NCBI GenBank assembly: GCA_050247515.1
Contig: JBFWUB010000021.1
Coordinates: 7,921-71,920, forward strand
Source: RAM1 sp050247515
GTDB taxonomy: Bacteria > Pseudomonadota > Gammaproteobacteria > Burkholderiales > Burkholderiaceae_C
Length of the DNA stretch: 64,000 bases
Direction of reading: 5' to 3'
Shown here: in pieces, positions 17,220-26,786 of the stretch
Layout of the letters: each line of letters opens with the position of its first letter
Numbering within the stretch: the first letter of the stretch is position 1
Position numbers and translations under genes: made by a program
Notes under the pieces: generated by a model
What the model was told of the DNA's origin: nothing
The model's database searches: none
Seen by the model: the letters and a program-made list of their open reading frames with translations, nothing else

Positions 17220-18605
17220 TCAGGCGGCTTTCAAGCGCACCAACACGGTTTCGCGTGAACACAGCGCCAGCACCGCATCCAGCGACGGCGTCTGGGCCGT
17301 GCCCATGACCAGCACGCGCACGGGCATGGCCAGTTGCGGCATCTTCAGGCTGTGGGCTGCCAGCACTTCCTTGATGGCCGCACCAATCGCAGCCTTGTCC
17401 CACGCAACCGCGGCCAGCTTGTCGGCCAGTGTGGCGACAGCGGGCTTCACGGCATCGGTCACATGCTGCGCCTTCTCCTCTGCCACGGGCGTCACGTCGG
17501 CATAGAAGGCAGCCGCCCAGCGGGCCAGCGCCACCGTGGTGTCGCAGCGGTCCTTGAACAGGCCGCAGATCGCGGGCAGCCGGTCGTCGGCGGTAATGCC
17601 CTGCTTTTGCAGCTGCGCGGCCACCAGCGGCGCCAGCGCGTCGTCGGTCATGGCCTTCAGGTGCTGGGCATTGACCCAGCGCAGTTTGGCTTCGTCGAAC
17701 TGCGCGGCACTGCGGCCCAGGTGGTCCAGGTTGAACCACTCCAGGAACTGCGCGCGGCTGAAAATTTCATCGTCGCCATGGCTCCAGCCCAGGCGCGCCA
17801 GGTAGTTGACCATGGCGTCGGGCAAAAAGCCTTCGTCACGGTACTGCGTCACCGGCTTGGCGCCGTTGCGCTTGCTCATTTTTTCGCCCTGCTCGTTCAG
17901 CACGGTGGGCAGGTGGGCGTACACCGGGGGCTCCTTGCCCAGCGCCTTGAAGATGTTGATCTGGCGCGGCGTGTTGTTCACATGGTCGTCACCGCGGATC
18001 ACATGCGTGATGGCCATGTCGATGTCATCCACCACCACGCAGAAGTTGTACGTCGGGGTTCCGTCGGGCCGGGCGATCACCAGGTCGTCCAGCTCGTCGT
18101 TGCTGATCTCGATGCGGCCCTTGACCTTGTCGTCCCAGGCCACCACGCCACCCTGCGGGTTCAGGAAGCGCAGCACCGGCTGCACGCCCTCGGGCACGGG
18201 CGGCAGCACCTTGCCGGGTGCCGGGCGCCAGGTGCCGTCATAGCGCGGCTTTTCCCTGGCGGCCATCTGCCGTTCACGCAAGGCGTCCAGCTCGGCCACG
18301 CTCATGTAGCAGGGGTACACATGACCGGCGGCCTGCAGCTGCGCCAGCACCTGCTTGTAACGGTCCATGCGCTGCATTTGATAGAACGGGCCTTCGTCAT
18401 GGTCCAGCCCCAGCCAGGCCATGCCTTCCAGGATGACGTCCACCGCCGCCTGCGAGTTGCGCTCCAGGTCGGTGTCTTCGATGCGCAGGATGAAGTCGCC
18501 GCCCGTGGCGCGCGCGAACGCCCACGGGTAAAGCGCCGAGCGGATGTTGCCCAGGTGGATGAAGCCCGTGGGTGACGGGGCAAAGCGGGTTCGGGTCTTG
18601 CTCAT
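17220..18605 (-). CDS. gltX: Glutamyl-tRNA synthetase
   Basis: Class I synthetase charging tRNA-Glu; 461 residues, cytosolic. The HIGH-like motif FAPSPTGFIHLGNIRSALY is at the N-terminus and the KMSKR motif appears as GEKMSKRNGA. The start is the ATG that overlaps the metZ stop (ATGA); an upstream in-frame extension has no synthetase similarity. It ends the folC-to-gltX block and precedes three tRNA genes, one of them its substrate tRNA-Glu. Confidence 0.97.
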   Translation of the reverse strand: MSKTRTRFAPSPTGFIHLGNIRSALYPWAFARATGGDFILRIEDTDLERNSQAAVDVILEGMAWLGLDHDEGPFYQMQRMDRYKQVLAQLQAAGHVYPCYMSVAELDALRERQMAAREKPRYDGTWRPAPGKVLPPVPEGVQPVLRFLNPQGGVVAWDDKVKGRIEISNDELDDLVIARPDGTPTYNFCVVVDDIDMAITHVIRGDDHVNNTPRQINIFKALGKEPPVYAHLPTVLNEQGEKMSKRNGAKPVTQYRDEGFLPDAMVNYLARLGWSHGDDEIFSRAQFLEWFNLDHLGRSAAQFDEAKLRWVNAQHLKAMTDDALAPLVAAQLQKQGITADDRLPAICGLFKDRCDTTVALARWAAAFYADVTPVAEEKAQHVTDAVKPAVATLADKLAAVAWDKAAIGAAIKEVLAAHSLKMPQLAMPVRVLVMGTAQTPSLDAVLALCSRETVLVRLKAA

Positions 18606-19825
18606 TGAATCGTGTTCAGGGTGTCCAGGCCGCGCAGCAGGTCGGCCTTCATGTCGTCCAGGTGTTCCAGGCCCACCGCCAGGCGGATCAGGCCCTGGCC
18701 AATGCCGGCGGCCTGGCGCTGCGCCTCGGACAGCTTGCCGTGGGATGTGCTGGCCGGGTGGGTCAGCAGGCTCTTGGTGTCGCCCAGGTTGGTGCACAGC
18801 GACAGCACCTGCAGTGAATCGAGTACGTGGAAGGCCCGCGCGCGCGCCTGCGTGGCGTCGGCTGCCTTGACGTCAAACGACAGCACCGCGCCGCCCACGC
18901 CCGACATCTGGCGCATGGCCAGCGCATGCTGCGGGTGGCTGGGCAGGCCGGGGTAGTACACGCGCGCGACGGCGGGGTGCTGCTCCAGCCATTGGGCCAG
19001 CGCGAGCGTGGCCGCGCTTTGCGCGTTCAGGCGCAGGCTCAGCGTTTCCAGGCCCTTGAGCACCACCCAGGCATTGAAGGGCGACAGCACCATGCCGGCG
19101 TTCTTTTGCACGGGCAGAAATTTCTCGCGCACCATGGCTTCGGGGGCGCACAGCGCGCCGGCCATCACGCGGCCCTGGCCGTCCAGGAACTTGGTGCCCG
19201 AGTGCATGACGATGTCGGCGCCCAGCGTCACCGGGCGCTGCAGCGCGGGCGTGGCAAAGCAGTTGTCCACGCACAGAAGGGCGCCGGCCTTGTGGGCGAT
19301 GTCGGCCAGGGCGGCGATGTCGCAGACTTCGGTCAGCGGGTTGGTCGGCGTCTCGGCAAACAGTAGCCTGGTGTTGGGGCGCACGGCAGCGCGCCAGGCG
19401 TCCACGTCGGTCTGCGACACGCTGGTGGACTCCACGCCAAAGCGCGCGAATTCCGTGCCGATCAGCTTCATGGTGGAGCCGAACATCGACTGCGAGTAGA
19501 TCACGTGGTCGCCCGCGCGCAGCAGGCTGAAGCACATGAGCATCACCGCGGCCATGCCTGATGCCGTGGCCATCGCAGCCTCGGTGCCTTCCATGGCGGC
19601 CAGGCGCTGCTCGAAGCTGGTGACGGTGGGGTTGCCGGTGCGGCCATAGGTGTAGCCGTCTTCTTCGCCGGCGAAGCGGCGCGCAGAGGCTTCAGCCGTG
19701 GGCTGCACATAGCCGCTGGTCAGGTACAGGGCCTCGGAGTTTTCGCCGTACTGGCTGCGGTCCACGGCGGCGCGCACGGCCAGCGTGTCCAGGTGCAGCC
19801 CGGCGGGCAGTGGTCTGTCGGTCAT
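18602..19825 (-). CDS. metZ: O-succinylhomoserine sulfhydrylase
   Basis: PLP-dependent enzyme making homocysteine directly from O-succinylhomoserine and sulfide; 407 residues. Cys/Met-metabolism family features: YTYGRTGNPTVTSFEQRL near the N-terminus, the PLP stretch with NPLTEVCDIAALADIAHKAG, and the PLP-lysine segment VMHSGTKFLDGQGRVMAG. The position between purF and gltX and the sequence style point to MetZ rather than MetB or MetY. ATG 19825 gives the family length; the stop overlaps gltX. Confidence 0.93.
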   Translation of the reverse strand: MTDRPLPAGLHLDTLAVRAAVDRSQYGENSEALYLTSGYVQPTAEASARRFAGEEDGYTYGRTGNPTVTSFEQRLAAMEGTEAAMATASGMAAVMLMCFSLLRAGDHVIYSQSMFGSTMKLIGTEFARFGVESTSVSQTDVDAWRAAVRPNTRLLFAETPTNPLTEVCDIAALADIAHKAGALLCVDNCFATPALQRPVTLGADIVMHSGTKFLDGQGRVMAGALCAPEAMVREKFLPVQKNAGMVLSPFNAWVVLKGLETLSLRLNAQSAATLALAQWLEQHPAVARVYYPGLPSHPQHALAMRQMSGVGGAVLSFDVKAADATQARARAFHVLDSLQVLSLCTNLGDTKSLLTHPASTSHGKLSEAQRQAAGIGQGLIRLAVGLEHLDDMKADLLRGLDTLNTIQ

Positions 19826-19838
19826 CGGGGGTCCCAGG

Positions 19839-21344
19839 TCAGGCTTCCTGCGCGTTGGGCAGGGCCAGGCGCGACGTGTCGTCGTCCTGCTCGTCCTGGC
19901 CCACGCGCGATTCGTTGATTCGGGCGATGCCCGCGGCGTCGATGTCGCCGGTGACGTACACGCCGTCAAAGCATGACGCGTCAAAGCCGTCGAGCTTGGG
20001 GTTGAGCGAGCCGATGGCCTTTTTCATGCCGTCCACGTCCTGGTAGATCAGCGCATCGCAGCCGATGATCTCGCGGATCTCATCAATGGTGCGGCCGTGC
20101 GCCACCAGCTCGCTGGAGGTGGGCATGTCAATGCCGTACACGTTGGGAAAGCGCACCGGCGGCGCGGCGCTGGCCAGGTACACCTTTTTGGCGCCGGCGT
20201 CGCGCGCCATCTGCACGATCTCGCGGCTGGTGGTGCCGCGCACAATGGAGTCGTCCACCAGCATCACGTTGCGGCCCTTGAATTCGCTGGCGATCACGTT
20301 GAGCTTCTGGCGCACCGATTTCTTGCGCACGCCCTGGCCCGGCATGATGAAGGTGCGGCCCACGTAGCGGTTCTTCACGAAGCCTTCGCGGTACGGAATG
20401 CCCAGCAGGTGCGCCAGCTGCGTGGCGCTGGGCCGGCTCGATTCGGGGATGGGAATGATCACGTCGATCTCGTTGGGCGGCACGGTGGAGATCACGCGCT
20501 TGGCCAGCGTCTCGCCCAGGTTCAGCCGCGCCTGGTACACCGAGATGCCGTCCATCACGGAATCCGGCCGCGCCAGGTAGACGTATTCGAAGATGCAGGG
20601 GTACAGCCTGGGGTCGTCGGCGCACTGCTTTGAGTGCAGGTTGCCCTGCAGGTCGATGAAGATGGCCTCGCCCGGCGCCACATGGCGGTCAAACACGTGG
20701 CCCGTGCCTTCCAGCGTCACGGATTCGCTGGCCACCATCCAGGTGCCATCCTTGCTTTTGCCCACCGACAGCGGGCGGATGCCGAACGGGTCGCGAAAGG
20801 CCAGAACGCCGTGGCCGGCGATCATGGCGATCACCGCGTAGGAGCCGCGCACGCGGCGGTGCACGTTGTTGACCGCCGTGAATACATCGTCGGGCTGCAG
20901 GGGCACGCCGCGGGTGGATTTCTCCAGCTCGTGGGCAAACACATTGAGCAGCACTTCGGAGTCGCTCTCGGTGTTGATGTGGCGGTGGTCGGTGGAAAAC
21001 AGCTCGGCCTTCAGCGCCTGGGCATTGGTCAGGTTGCCGTTGTGCACCAGCACGATGCCAAAGGGCGCGTTCACGTAGAACGGCTGGGCTTCCTCTTCGC
21101 TGTAGGCATTGCCGGCCGTGGGGTAGCGCACCTGGCCCAGGCCACAGTTGCCCGGCAGAGCGCGCATGTTGCGCGTGCGGAACACATCGCGCACCATGCC
21201 CTTGGCCTTGTGCATGAAGAACTTGCGTTCCTGCTGGGTCACGATGCCGGCTGCATCCTGGCCGCGGTGCTGCAGCAGCAGCAAAGCGTCATAGATCAGC
21301 TGGTTGACAGGCGAGGCGCCTACGACGCCGACGATTCCACACAT
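19839..21344 (-). CDS. purF: Amidophosphoribosyltransferase
   Basis: First committed step of purine synthesis: PRPP plus glutamine to phosphoribosylamine; 501 residues. It starts MCGIVGVVG, so the nucleophile cysteine becomes the N-terminal residue after Met removal. The N-terminal half is a class II glutaminase (NGNLTNAQAL, RPLSVGKS), and the C-terminal half a phosphoribosyltransferase with PRPP motif VMLVDDSIVRGTTSRE. It lies 8 bases downstream of cvpA, the classical cvpA-purF pairing, and 13 bases before metZ. Confidence 0.97.
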   Translation of the reverse strand: MCGIVGVVGASPVNQLIYDALLLLQHRGQDAAGIVTQQERKFFMHKAKGMVRDVFRTRNMRALPGNCGLGQVRYPTAGNAYSEEEAQPFYVNAPFGIVLVHNGNLTNAQALKAELFSTDHRHINTESDSEVLLNVFAHELEKSTRGVPLQPDDVFTAVNNVHRRVRGSYAVIAMIAGHGVLAFRDPFGIRPLSVGKSKDGTWMVASESVTLEGTGHVFDRHVAPGEAIFIDLQGNLHSKQCADDPRLYPCIFEYVYLARPDSVMDGISVYQARLNLGETLAKRVISTVPPNEIDVIIPIPESSRPSATQLAHLLGIPYREGFVKNRYVGRTFIMPGQGVRKKSVRQKLNVIASEFKGRNVMLVDDSIVRGTTSREIVQMARDAGAKKVYLASAAPPVRFPNVYGIDMPTSSELVAHGRTIDEIREIIGCDALIYQDVDGMKKAIGSLNPKLDGFDASCFDGVYVTGDIDAAGIARINESRVGQDEQDDDTSRLALPNAQEA

Positions 21345-21352
21345 GGCTTTCC

Positions 21353-21841
21353 TTAGCCGGGCAGGTATTGCCCGAATTCTTCCGGCAGCACGGGCTTCAT
21401 GCCCTTGAGGGCCACGGTCAACACGCCGGCGCCCGCCGATTCCTGCCACCACACGCCGCCCTTCAGGGGCGTCATGTTCACAACCACCGCCGCCGCCAGC
21501 AGCAGCACCACGCCGCGTGCCAGGCCAAACGCCGCGCCCAGCGTGCGGTCCACGGGCCGCAGGCCGATCGCTTCCACCAGCTTCTTGAGCAGCCAGGCGA
21601 TCAGACCGCCCGCGAACGCCGCAGCCACCAGCACCACCACGAACCCGGCTGCATAGCGCACCGGCTCGGAGGCCGAGCCCAGCGGCAGCCGGGCGGCGGC
21701 ATCGGGCGCCAGCCACTGCGCCAGCACAAAGGCCGCAATCCAGCTCATGACCGACAGCACCTCGTACACCAGGCCGCGCCAGGCGCCCAGCGCCAGCGAA
21801 GCCACCAGTACCGCCACAAAAACCCAGTCCAGAACGGCCAC
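21353..21841 (-). CDS. cvpA: CvpA family membrane protein
   Basis: 162-residue inner-membrane protein with four hydrophobic segments (WVFVAVLVASLALGAW; VMSWIAAFVLAQWLA; AAGFVVVLVAAAFAGGLIAWL; LARGVVLLLAAAVVV). CvpA is required for colicin V production in E. coli and for envelope homeostasis elsewhere; its biochemical role is unresolved. I use the GTG at 21841 (protein MAVLDWVF), 7 bases after the stop of the SPOR gene; longer frames only add arginine-rich shadow sequence. It directly precedes purF. Confidence 0.9.
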   Translation of the reverse strand: MAVLDWVFVAVLVASLALGAWRGLVYEVLSVMSWIAAFVLAQWLAPDAAARLPLGSASEPVRYAAGFVVVLVAAAFAGGLIAWLLKKLVEAIGLRPVDRTLGAAFGLARGVVLLLAAAVVVNMTPLKGGVWWQESAGAGVLTVALKGMKPVLPEEFGQYLPG

Positions 21842-21848
21842 GCCCAGC

Positions 21849-22610
21849 CTACAAGGTGAGGATGGCCGCGGGCAAATCCAGCCCCTTGATCTTTTCCGCC
21901 GCACGGTCGGCCTCGGCCCTGGTCGCAAACGGCCCCACGCGCACGCGGATGCGCCTGCCCTCCCTGGTCTCGGCCACGTGGGTATAGGTCTTCAGGCCCG
22001 CGCGTTCGACCTTCAGCCGCGTTTCGCGGGCCTTGTCGGCGTCGGCAAAGGCGCCGACCTGCACCACGTAGCGCTCGCCATTGGCCGCGCTGACGGCAGG
22101 CGCCGCCACCGGCGCGGCTTTGCCTTCGAGCAAGGCCTTGGCGCGGGCACCGTCGTCGGTCTTGGAGGGTGGCGCCGGTTTGGGTTCGGGCTTGGCGGCA
22201 ACAGGCCCGGACGCAACCGCAGCCGGCTTGGGCGCGGGCTTGGCCGGTACGATTTCTTCCCTGGCGTCCAGGCCTTCAGCCTGCGCCACCTTGGGCGGCG
22301 GCGCGGGTGGGGCCGGCGCCACGGGGGCGGTCACCGGGCCGGACACCGCGGGTGCAGCCACCACGGGTGCGGCAGGTGACGCAGGCAAGGGCTTGGCCTT
22401 GGCGCGGTCAGGAATGTCGATGGGGATGTCCACCTGCACCGGACGGGGCTGGGTGTCAAACAGCAGCGGGAAGCCCACCACGCCGATCAGCACCAGCACA
22501 GCGGCGCCAATCAGGCGGTGCCTGGCGCGCCGGCGCATCACCTCCACGCTTTCGGCCGGGGCCGCCGCCGCGGTATCGTCTCCCGCCTTGCGAAATTTGA
22601 AAAAGGCCAT
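21849..22610 (-). CDS. SPOR-domain protein (DedD-like)
   Basis: 253 residues. One transmembrane helix near residues 33-50 (LIGAAVLVLIGVVGFPLLF), a long Pro/Ala/Lys-rich periplasmic linker, and a C-terminal SPOR domain starting RYVVQVGAFADADKARETRL. SPOR domains bind denuded peptidoglycan at the division septum, so a DedD-like division-associated role is likely. It lies between folC and cvpA, as dedD does in E. coli. Confidence 0.9.
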   Translation of the reverse strand: MAFFKFRKAGDDTAAAAPAESVEVMRRRARHRLIGAAVLVLIGVVGFPLLFDTQPRPVQVDIPIDIPDRAKAKPLPASPAAPVVAAPAVSGPVTAPVAPAPPAPPPKVAQAEGLDAREEIVPAKPAPKPAAVASGPVAAKPEPKPAPPSKTDDGARAKALLEGKAAPVAAPAVSAANGERYVVQVGAFADADKARETRLKVERAGLKTYTHVAETREGRRIRVRVGPFATRAEADRAAEKIKGLDLPAAILTL

Positions 22611-22647
22611 GTAGAGGAGTGCCTTGTGTGGGCGATGCGTGGGGGTC

Positions 22648-23949
22648 TCAATCCGCCAGGTGCGTGGCCTGAAGCCGGGGGATCCCGTCCTTCAGAACGC
22701 CCCCGACGGTGTAGAACGATCCAAAGACGACGATTCTATCAGCGGGGTCTGCCGCGGTGACCGCCGCGCGCAGTGCCTGCAGGGGGTCGGCCCAGGTGCT
22801 GGCCTGCACGTCCTTGCGCTTTTCCTGGGACTGCCACGCAGCCAGCAGGCCGGTGGCGGTTGCAGCGCGGGCCGTGGGCAGATCGGTGAAGTACCAGCGG
22901 TCCACCATGGGCCCCACCTTGCCCAGCATCGGCGCCAGGTCCTTGTCGGCCATGGCGCCAAAGACGGCATGGGTGCAGGGGTAAAAACCCATGGCGTCCA
23001 GGTTGGCGGCCAGCGCCGCCACCGAATGCGGGTTGTGCGCCACATCGAGCACCAGCGTGGGTTGTCCCGGCACGATCTGGAAGCGCCCGGGCAGTTCCAC
23101 CATGGCCAGGCCGTTGCGCACCGCCTGCGCCGTCACGGGGATGCGCCCGCGCAATGATTCCAGCGCGGCCAGCACGCCCGACGCATTCATCAGCTGGTTG
23201 GCGCCGCGCAGCGCCGGGTAGGCCAGCCCGGCGTAGCGCCGGCCGCGCCCGGCCCAGCCCCATTGCTGCTTGTCGCCGGAGAAGTTGAAGTCATGGCCCA
23301 GCCGCCACAGGTCCGCGCCGATTTCCGTGGCGCGGTCGATCACGCTTTGCGGCGGCACGGGGTCGCTGACGATGGCCGGTCGGCCGGTGCGCAGGATGCC
23401 GGCCTTTTCATACCCGATGCTCTCGCGGTCCGGCCCCAGAAAGTCCATGTGGTCCAGGTCCACGCTGGTGATCACGGCACAGTCGGGGTCGATGATGTTG
23501 ACCGCGTCCAGCCGCCCGCCCAGACCCACCTCCAGGATGGCCACGTCAGGCCCCGCCGCCGCCATGTGGCGCAGGATGGCCAGCGTGGTGAATTCAAAGT
23601 AGGTCAGCGACACATCGCCGCGCGCCGCCTCCACCGCCTCGAAATGCGGCACCAGGTCCGCCGCCCGGACGATCTCGCCCTGCAGGCGGCAGCGCTCCTC
23701 GAAGTGCACCAGGTGCGGCGACGTGTACACCGCCGTGCGCCAGCCCGCCTGCAGGCAGATGGCCTCCAGCATGGCGCAGGTGGAGCCCTTGCCGTTGGTG
23801 CCTGCCACGGTGATCACCGGGCAGCTGAAAGCGAGCCCCAGGCGCTGGGCCACCGCGCGCACGCGGTCCAGGCCCAGTTCGATGTTTTTCGGATGCAGCC
23901 GCTCGCAGTGCGCGAGCCATTCGTCCAGCGTTTGGGGGGGTGTTTGCAT
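22648..23949 (-). CDS. folC: Bifunctional folylpolyglutamate/dihydrofolate synthase
   Basis: Mur-ligase-family enzyme adding glutamate to dihydropteroate and folates; 433 residues. ATP loop VAGTNGKGSTCAMLEAI near residue 47, then YTSPHLVHFEERCRLQG (substrate site) and VLEVGLGGRLDAVNIIDPD. C-terminal domain contains VLDVAHNPHSVAAL. The ATG at 23949 gives the common start MQTPPQTLDEWL; an ATG 21 bases upstream is possible. First gene of the minus-strand block that runs to gltX. Confidence 0.94.
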   Translation of the reverse strand: MQTPPQTLDEWLAHCERLHPKNIELGLDRVRAVAQRLGLAFSCPVITVAGTNGKGSTCAMLEAICLQAGWRTAVYTSPHLVHFEERCRLQGEIVRAADLVPHFEAVEAARGDVSLTYFEFTTLAILRHMAAAGPDVAILEVGLGGRLDAVNIIDPDCAVITSVDLDHMDFLGPDRESIGYEKAGILRTGRPAIVSDPVPPQSVIDRATEIGADLWRLGHDFNFSGDKQQWGWAGRGRRYAGLAYPALRGANQLMNASGVLAALESLRGRIPVTAQAVRNGLAMVELPGRFQIVPGQPTLVLDVAHNPHSVAALAANLDAMGFYPCTHAVFGAMADKDLAPMLGKVGPMVDRWYFTDLPTARAATATGLLAAWQSQEKRKDVQASTWADPLQALRAAVTAADPADRIVVFGSFYTVGGVLKDGIPRLQATHLAD

Positions 23950-23995
23950 AGCCGCCGGATTGTCGCCCACCGCCCGGCGGTGCGATCATCGGGCC

Positions 23996-24352
23996 ATGAG
24001 TACCCCCACCATCACCCTCTACGGCATCCCCAACTGCGACACCGTCAAGAAGGCCCGCGCCTGGCTGGCAGCGCAGGGCATTGAGCACCAGTTCCACGAC
24101 TTCAGGAAGCAGGGCGTGCCCACCGACCGGCTGGACGCCTGGCTGCGCAGCAACGGCTGGGAAGCCCTGGTCAACCGCAAGGGCACGACCTGGCGCAAGC
24201 TGGACGCCGCGGTGCAGGCTGGCGTGACCGACGCCGCCAGCGCCCGCGCGCTGATGCTGGCCCAGCCCAGCGTCATCAAGCGGCCGGTGGTGGACTGGGG
24301 CCGCCAGACCACCGTGGGCTTCGACCCCGACGCCTGGCAGGCCCTGCGATAA
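23996..24352 (+). CDS. ArsC/Spx-family reductase-like protein
   Basis: 118-residue thioredoxin-fold protein: ITLYGIPNCDTVKKARAWL has a single cysteine (PNCDTVKKA), as in the YffB/Spx-like branch rather than true arsenate reductases; the C-terminal half has KRPVVDWG where ArsC has KRPI. The function of this branch is unsettled, and no arsenic resistance gene is near. Divergent from folC with about 46 bases between the starts. Confidence 0.88.
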   Translation: MSTPTITLYGIPNCDTVKKARAWLAAQGIEHQFHDFRKQGVPTDRLDAWLRSNGWEALVNRKGTTWRKLDAAVQAGVTDAASARALMLAQPSVIKRPVVDWGRQTTVGFDPDAWQALR

Positions 24353-24441
24353 CTTTTACGCGCGCTTTACTGAACCCGCAGCGCCAAAATGGCTCCAACT
24401 GCCTAAAATTTCAGCATCCATCCGTGGAACAGAGGCCTTGT

Positions 24442-25179
24442 ATGACCAAAGCAGTATTCAGCGCACTGGCCCTTGCGGGCCTGGCCGCCACCAGCACCGG
24501 CGCGATGGCGCAAGCCGGCCCCGAAATGGGCCGCGTGATTTCCAGCACCCCCATCATCCAGCAGGTCGCCGTGCCGCGGCAGGTCTGCTCCAGCCAGCCC
24601 GTGGCCGTGCAGCAGCCCAAATCGGGCGCGGGCGCCGTCATGGGCGCGCTGGCCGGCGGCGCCATGGGCAATGCCATTGGTGACGGCGGCGGCCGTGCGG
24701 CTGCCACCATCCTGGGCCTGGTCGGCGGCGCCTTGCTGGGCGACCGTATTGAGGGCGCGCCCGGCGCGCAGGTGCAGAACGTGCAGCAGTGCACCACCCA
24801 GACGTTTTACGAGAACCGCGCGGTCGCCTACAACGTCACCTACGAATACGCGGGCCGGCAGTACAGCGTGCAGATGCCGCAGGACCCGGGCCCCTATGTG
24901 CGGCTGCAGATCACGCCGGTGGGCGGCTCCACGTCATCGGCGCCGCAGGACAGCTACCCGCAGCAGCCCCTCGTGCAGGCCCCGATCCAGCAGGGCCCCA
25001 CCGTCATTGAAACCGGCGTGGTCACGGTGCCGTCCACGGTGGTGTACCCCGCTGCCTACCCCACGACGGTGTATGCCGCGCCCTATTACCGCCCGTACTA
25101 CCCGCCGCTGGGCGTGTCGCTGAACCTGGGCTATTCACGCGGCTACCACCGCGGCGGCCACCGCCACCACTGGCGTTAA
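24442..25179 (+). CDS. Glycine-zipper 2TM-domain outer-envelope protein
   Basis: 245 residues with a signal peptide (AVFSALALAGLAATSTGAMAQ). Residues 60-100 form a glycine zipper (GAVMGALAGGAMGNAIGDGG and ILGLVGGALLGDRIEG) of the Rick_17kDa/SlyB type. The tail is rich in Pro, Tyr and Val and ends in a Gly/His/Arg cluster. Such proteins associate with the outer membrane and affect envelope integrity; exact role unknown. Two cysteines (QVCSSQ, QQCTTQ) flank the zipper and could form a disulfide. Single-gene unit convergent with the anti-sigma gene. Confidence 0.82.
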   Translation: MTKAVFSALALAGLAATSTGAMAQAGPEMGRVISSTPIIQQVAVPRQVCSSQPVAVQQPKSGAGAVMGALAGGAMGNAIGDGGGRAAATILGLVGGALLGDRIEGAPGAQVQNVQQCTTQTFYENRAVAYNVTYEYAGRQYSVQMPQDPGPYVRLQITPVGGSTSSAPQDSYPQQPLVQAPIQQGPTVIETGVVTVPSTVVYPAAYPTTVYAAPYYRPYYPPLGVSLNLGYSRGYHRGGHRHHWR

Positions 25180-25204
25180 GCCCCCGGCGACTGCGCGCGC
25201 ATGC

Positions 25205-26005
25205 TCACGATCCGGTCTGCAGCAGCGCGCCCTTGAACAGCACGGGCCCGGTCGGCCCGCCCTCACCCGGTACGCCGCCCTTGGGCTCCAGGCTGATCGC
25301 CAGGGCCGGCACTTCACGTACCTGGCCTTCGGCGGCGGTCAGGCGCACCACCGGCTCACTGCCCAGCACGCCCAGCGACTGCGGCCCGCCCGCGGGCGGC
25401 AACGCCCACAGCTGCAGCGATTTGTCGGCCGCCTCCTGGAAGCCGCCCACGCGCCTGAGCACCAGGCGCTGGTTCTTCGGATCAAAGGTCACGACCATTG
25501 ACGCGGCAGACTGGTCGTCCGCCAGCACGGCCACGTACTGCACCTGGGGCGCGGCGCGCAGCTCGGCGGCGATCTGGTCTTTTTGCTGCGTCAGCTGGGC
25601 CAGCTGGCCGTCGCGGGTTTTGACTTCGCCGCTCAGGTTCACGCCCACCACCACGGCCGCCGCGGTGGCCAGGCCACCGGCCAGCGCGGCGCCGCGCCAC
25701 AGGCCCAGTGCGCGGCGCAGGCTGTCCAGCAGGCCGGCGTCGGCCAACGGTGCGGCGGCTGCGGCACGGGGTTCGGCCTTCAGCAGGTTTTCAATGCGCT
25801 TCCAGACGTTGGGGCTGGGCACGTCGGCGGCCTGCAGCTCGGTCATGGAGGCAAAGCGCTCCTGCCAGATCAGTGCGCTGGCGCGCACCGTGGCGCTCTG
25901 GCGGGCCAGGGTTTCAAAGCGGCGGCGCGCGCCGCCGCGCAGCGTGCCCAGGGCATAGCCGGCGGCCAGCTGGTCCAGCAGGTTGGGGTTGTTGGTGAGA
26001 TTCAT
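25205..26005 (-). CDS. RskA-family anti-sigma factor
   Basis: 266-residue single-pass membrane protein. The N-terminal 75 residues resemble an anti-sigma domain (LAAGYALGTLRGGARRRFETLARQS), one helix spans near residues 115-135 (GAALAGGLATAAAVVVGVNL), and the periplasmic part has the RskA pattern LQLWALPPAGGPQSLGVL. It should hold the upstream-encoded sigma factor at the membrane until a signal triggers release. Start set at the ATG giving MNLTNNPN; it follows the sigma gene by 25 bases. Confidence 0.88.
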   Translation of the reverse strand: MNLTNNPNLLDQLAAGYALGTLRGGARRRFETLARQSATVRASALIWQERFASMTELQAADVPSPNVWKRIENLLKAEPRAAAAAPLADAGLLDSLRRALGLWRGAALAGGLATAAAVVVGVNLSGEVKTRDGQLAQLTQQKDQIAAELRAAPQVQYVAVLADDQSAASMVVTFDPKNQRLVLRRVGGFQEAADKSLQLWALPPAGGPQSLGVLGSEPVVRLTAAEGQVREVPALAISLEPKGGVPGEGGPTGPVLFKGALLQTGS

Positions 26006-26030
26006 AAAGTGGGTCTCTCGTGCGGGCGGC

Positions 26031-26660
26031 TCAGGCAAAACGCGCCATGCAGCCGCGCAGCTGTTCCAGGCCGCGGCGTATCCAGGTCTTGACGGTGCCC
26101 AGCGGCAGCTTGAGCTGCTCGGACAGCTCGCCGTGGCTCAGGTCGCGCAGGTAGGCCAGGCTGACCACTTCGCGCTGCTTGGCTTCCAGCTTGCGCAGGC
26201 ATTCATGCAGGGCCCAGGCCTGTTCGCTGGCCTGGGTGGTGTCCATGGGGTTGGGGCTGTCGCCGGCCACGGTTTCGCTGATGGCGTCGTCCAGCTCCAG
26301 CGCGGCGTCGGCCCGCTCGCTGGTGCGCCGGCGCAGGAAGTCCAGCGCCCGGCTGCGCACGATCACACCCATCCAGGCCATGGGCGGGCTGATGTGGGCG
26401 CGGTAATCGCCCGCGATGCGCCAGATGTTCAGGTAGGCCTCCTGCAGGACGTCCTCGGCCCAGTCGCGGTTGCTCACCACGCGCAGGGCCACGCCGTACA
26501 GCTTGGAGCTGGTCAGGTCGTACAGCTCGCGCAGCGCCGCCTCGCTGTCGGCGCGCCGCGCGCCGCCGTCAAGGGATTGGGCACTGATGCGGTCGATCAG
26601 GGCGATGAGGTGGAGGTCGGTGTTGTCAGAAGCCATGGTGGGCATTGTCGTGCCTGCCAT
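26031..26660 (-). CDS. ECF RNA polymerase sigma factor
   Basis: Up to 209 residues (201 if the ATG at 26636 is used). Region 2 is DLTSSKLYGVALRVVSNRDWAEDVLQEAYLNIWR; region 4 is LEAKQREVVSLAYLRDLSHGELSEQLKLPLGTVKTWIRR. The region-2 DWAEDVLQE motif and the partner RskA-type anti-sigma suggest the SigK-like ECF group. Signal and regulon are unknown; nearby ppnP and argG are housekeeping and need not be targets. Divergent from ppnP. Confidence 0.92.
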   Translation of the reverse strand: MAGTTMPTMASDNTDLHLIALIDRISAQSLDGGARRADSEAALRELYDLTSSKLYGVALRVVSNRDWAEDVLQEAYLNIWRIAGDYRAHISPPMAWMGVIVRSRALDFLRRRTSERADAALELDDAISETVAGDSPNPMDTTQASEQAWALHECLRKLEAKQREVVSLAYLRDLSHGELSEQLKLPLGTVKTWIRRGLEQLRGCMARFA

Positions 26661-26786
26661 GTTCTACGCAAGGAAATGCCCCCCGGATTCAGCCGGGGTG
26701 TGGCGTAAAACACCCGGACGTTAAAATCGCGGGCTTTCCCCGCCCTTGTCCCGACAACCTACTTGCGCGCCCCAGGCGTCCGAGCC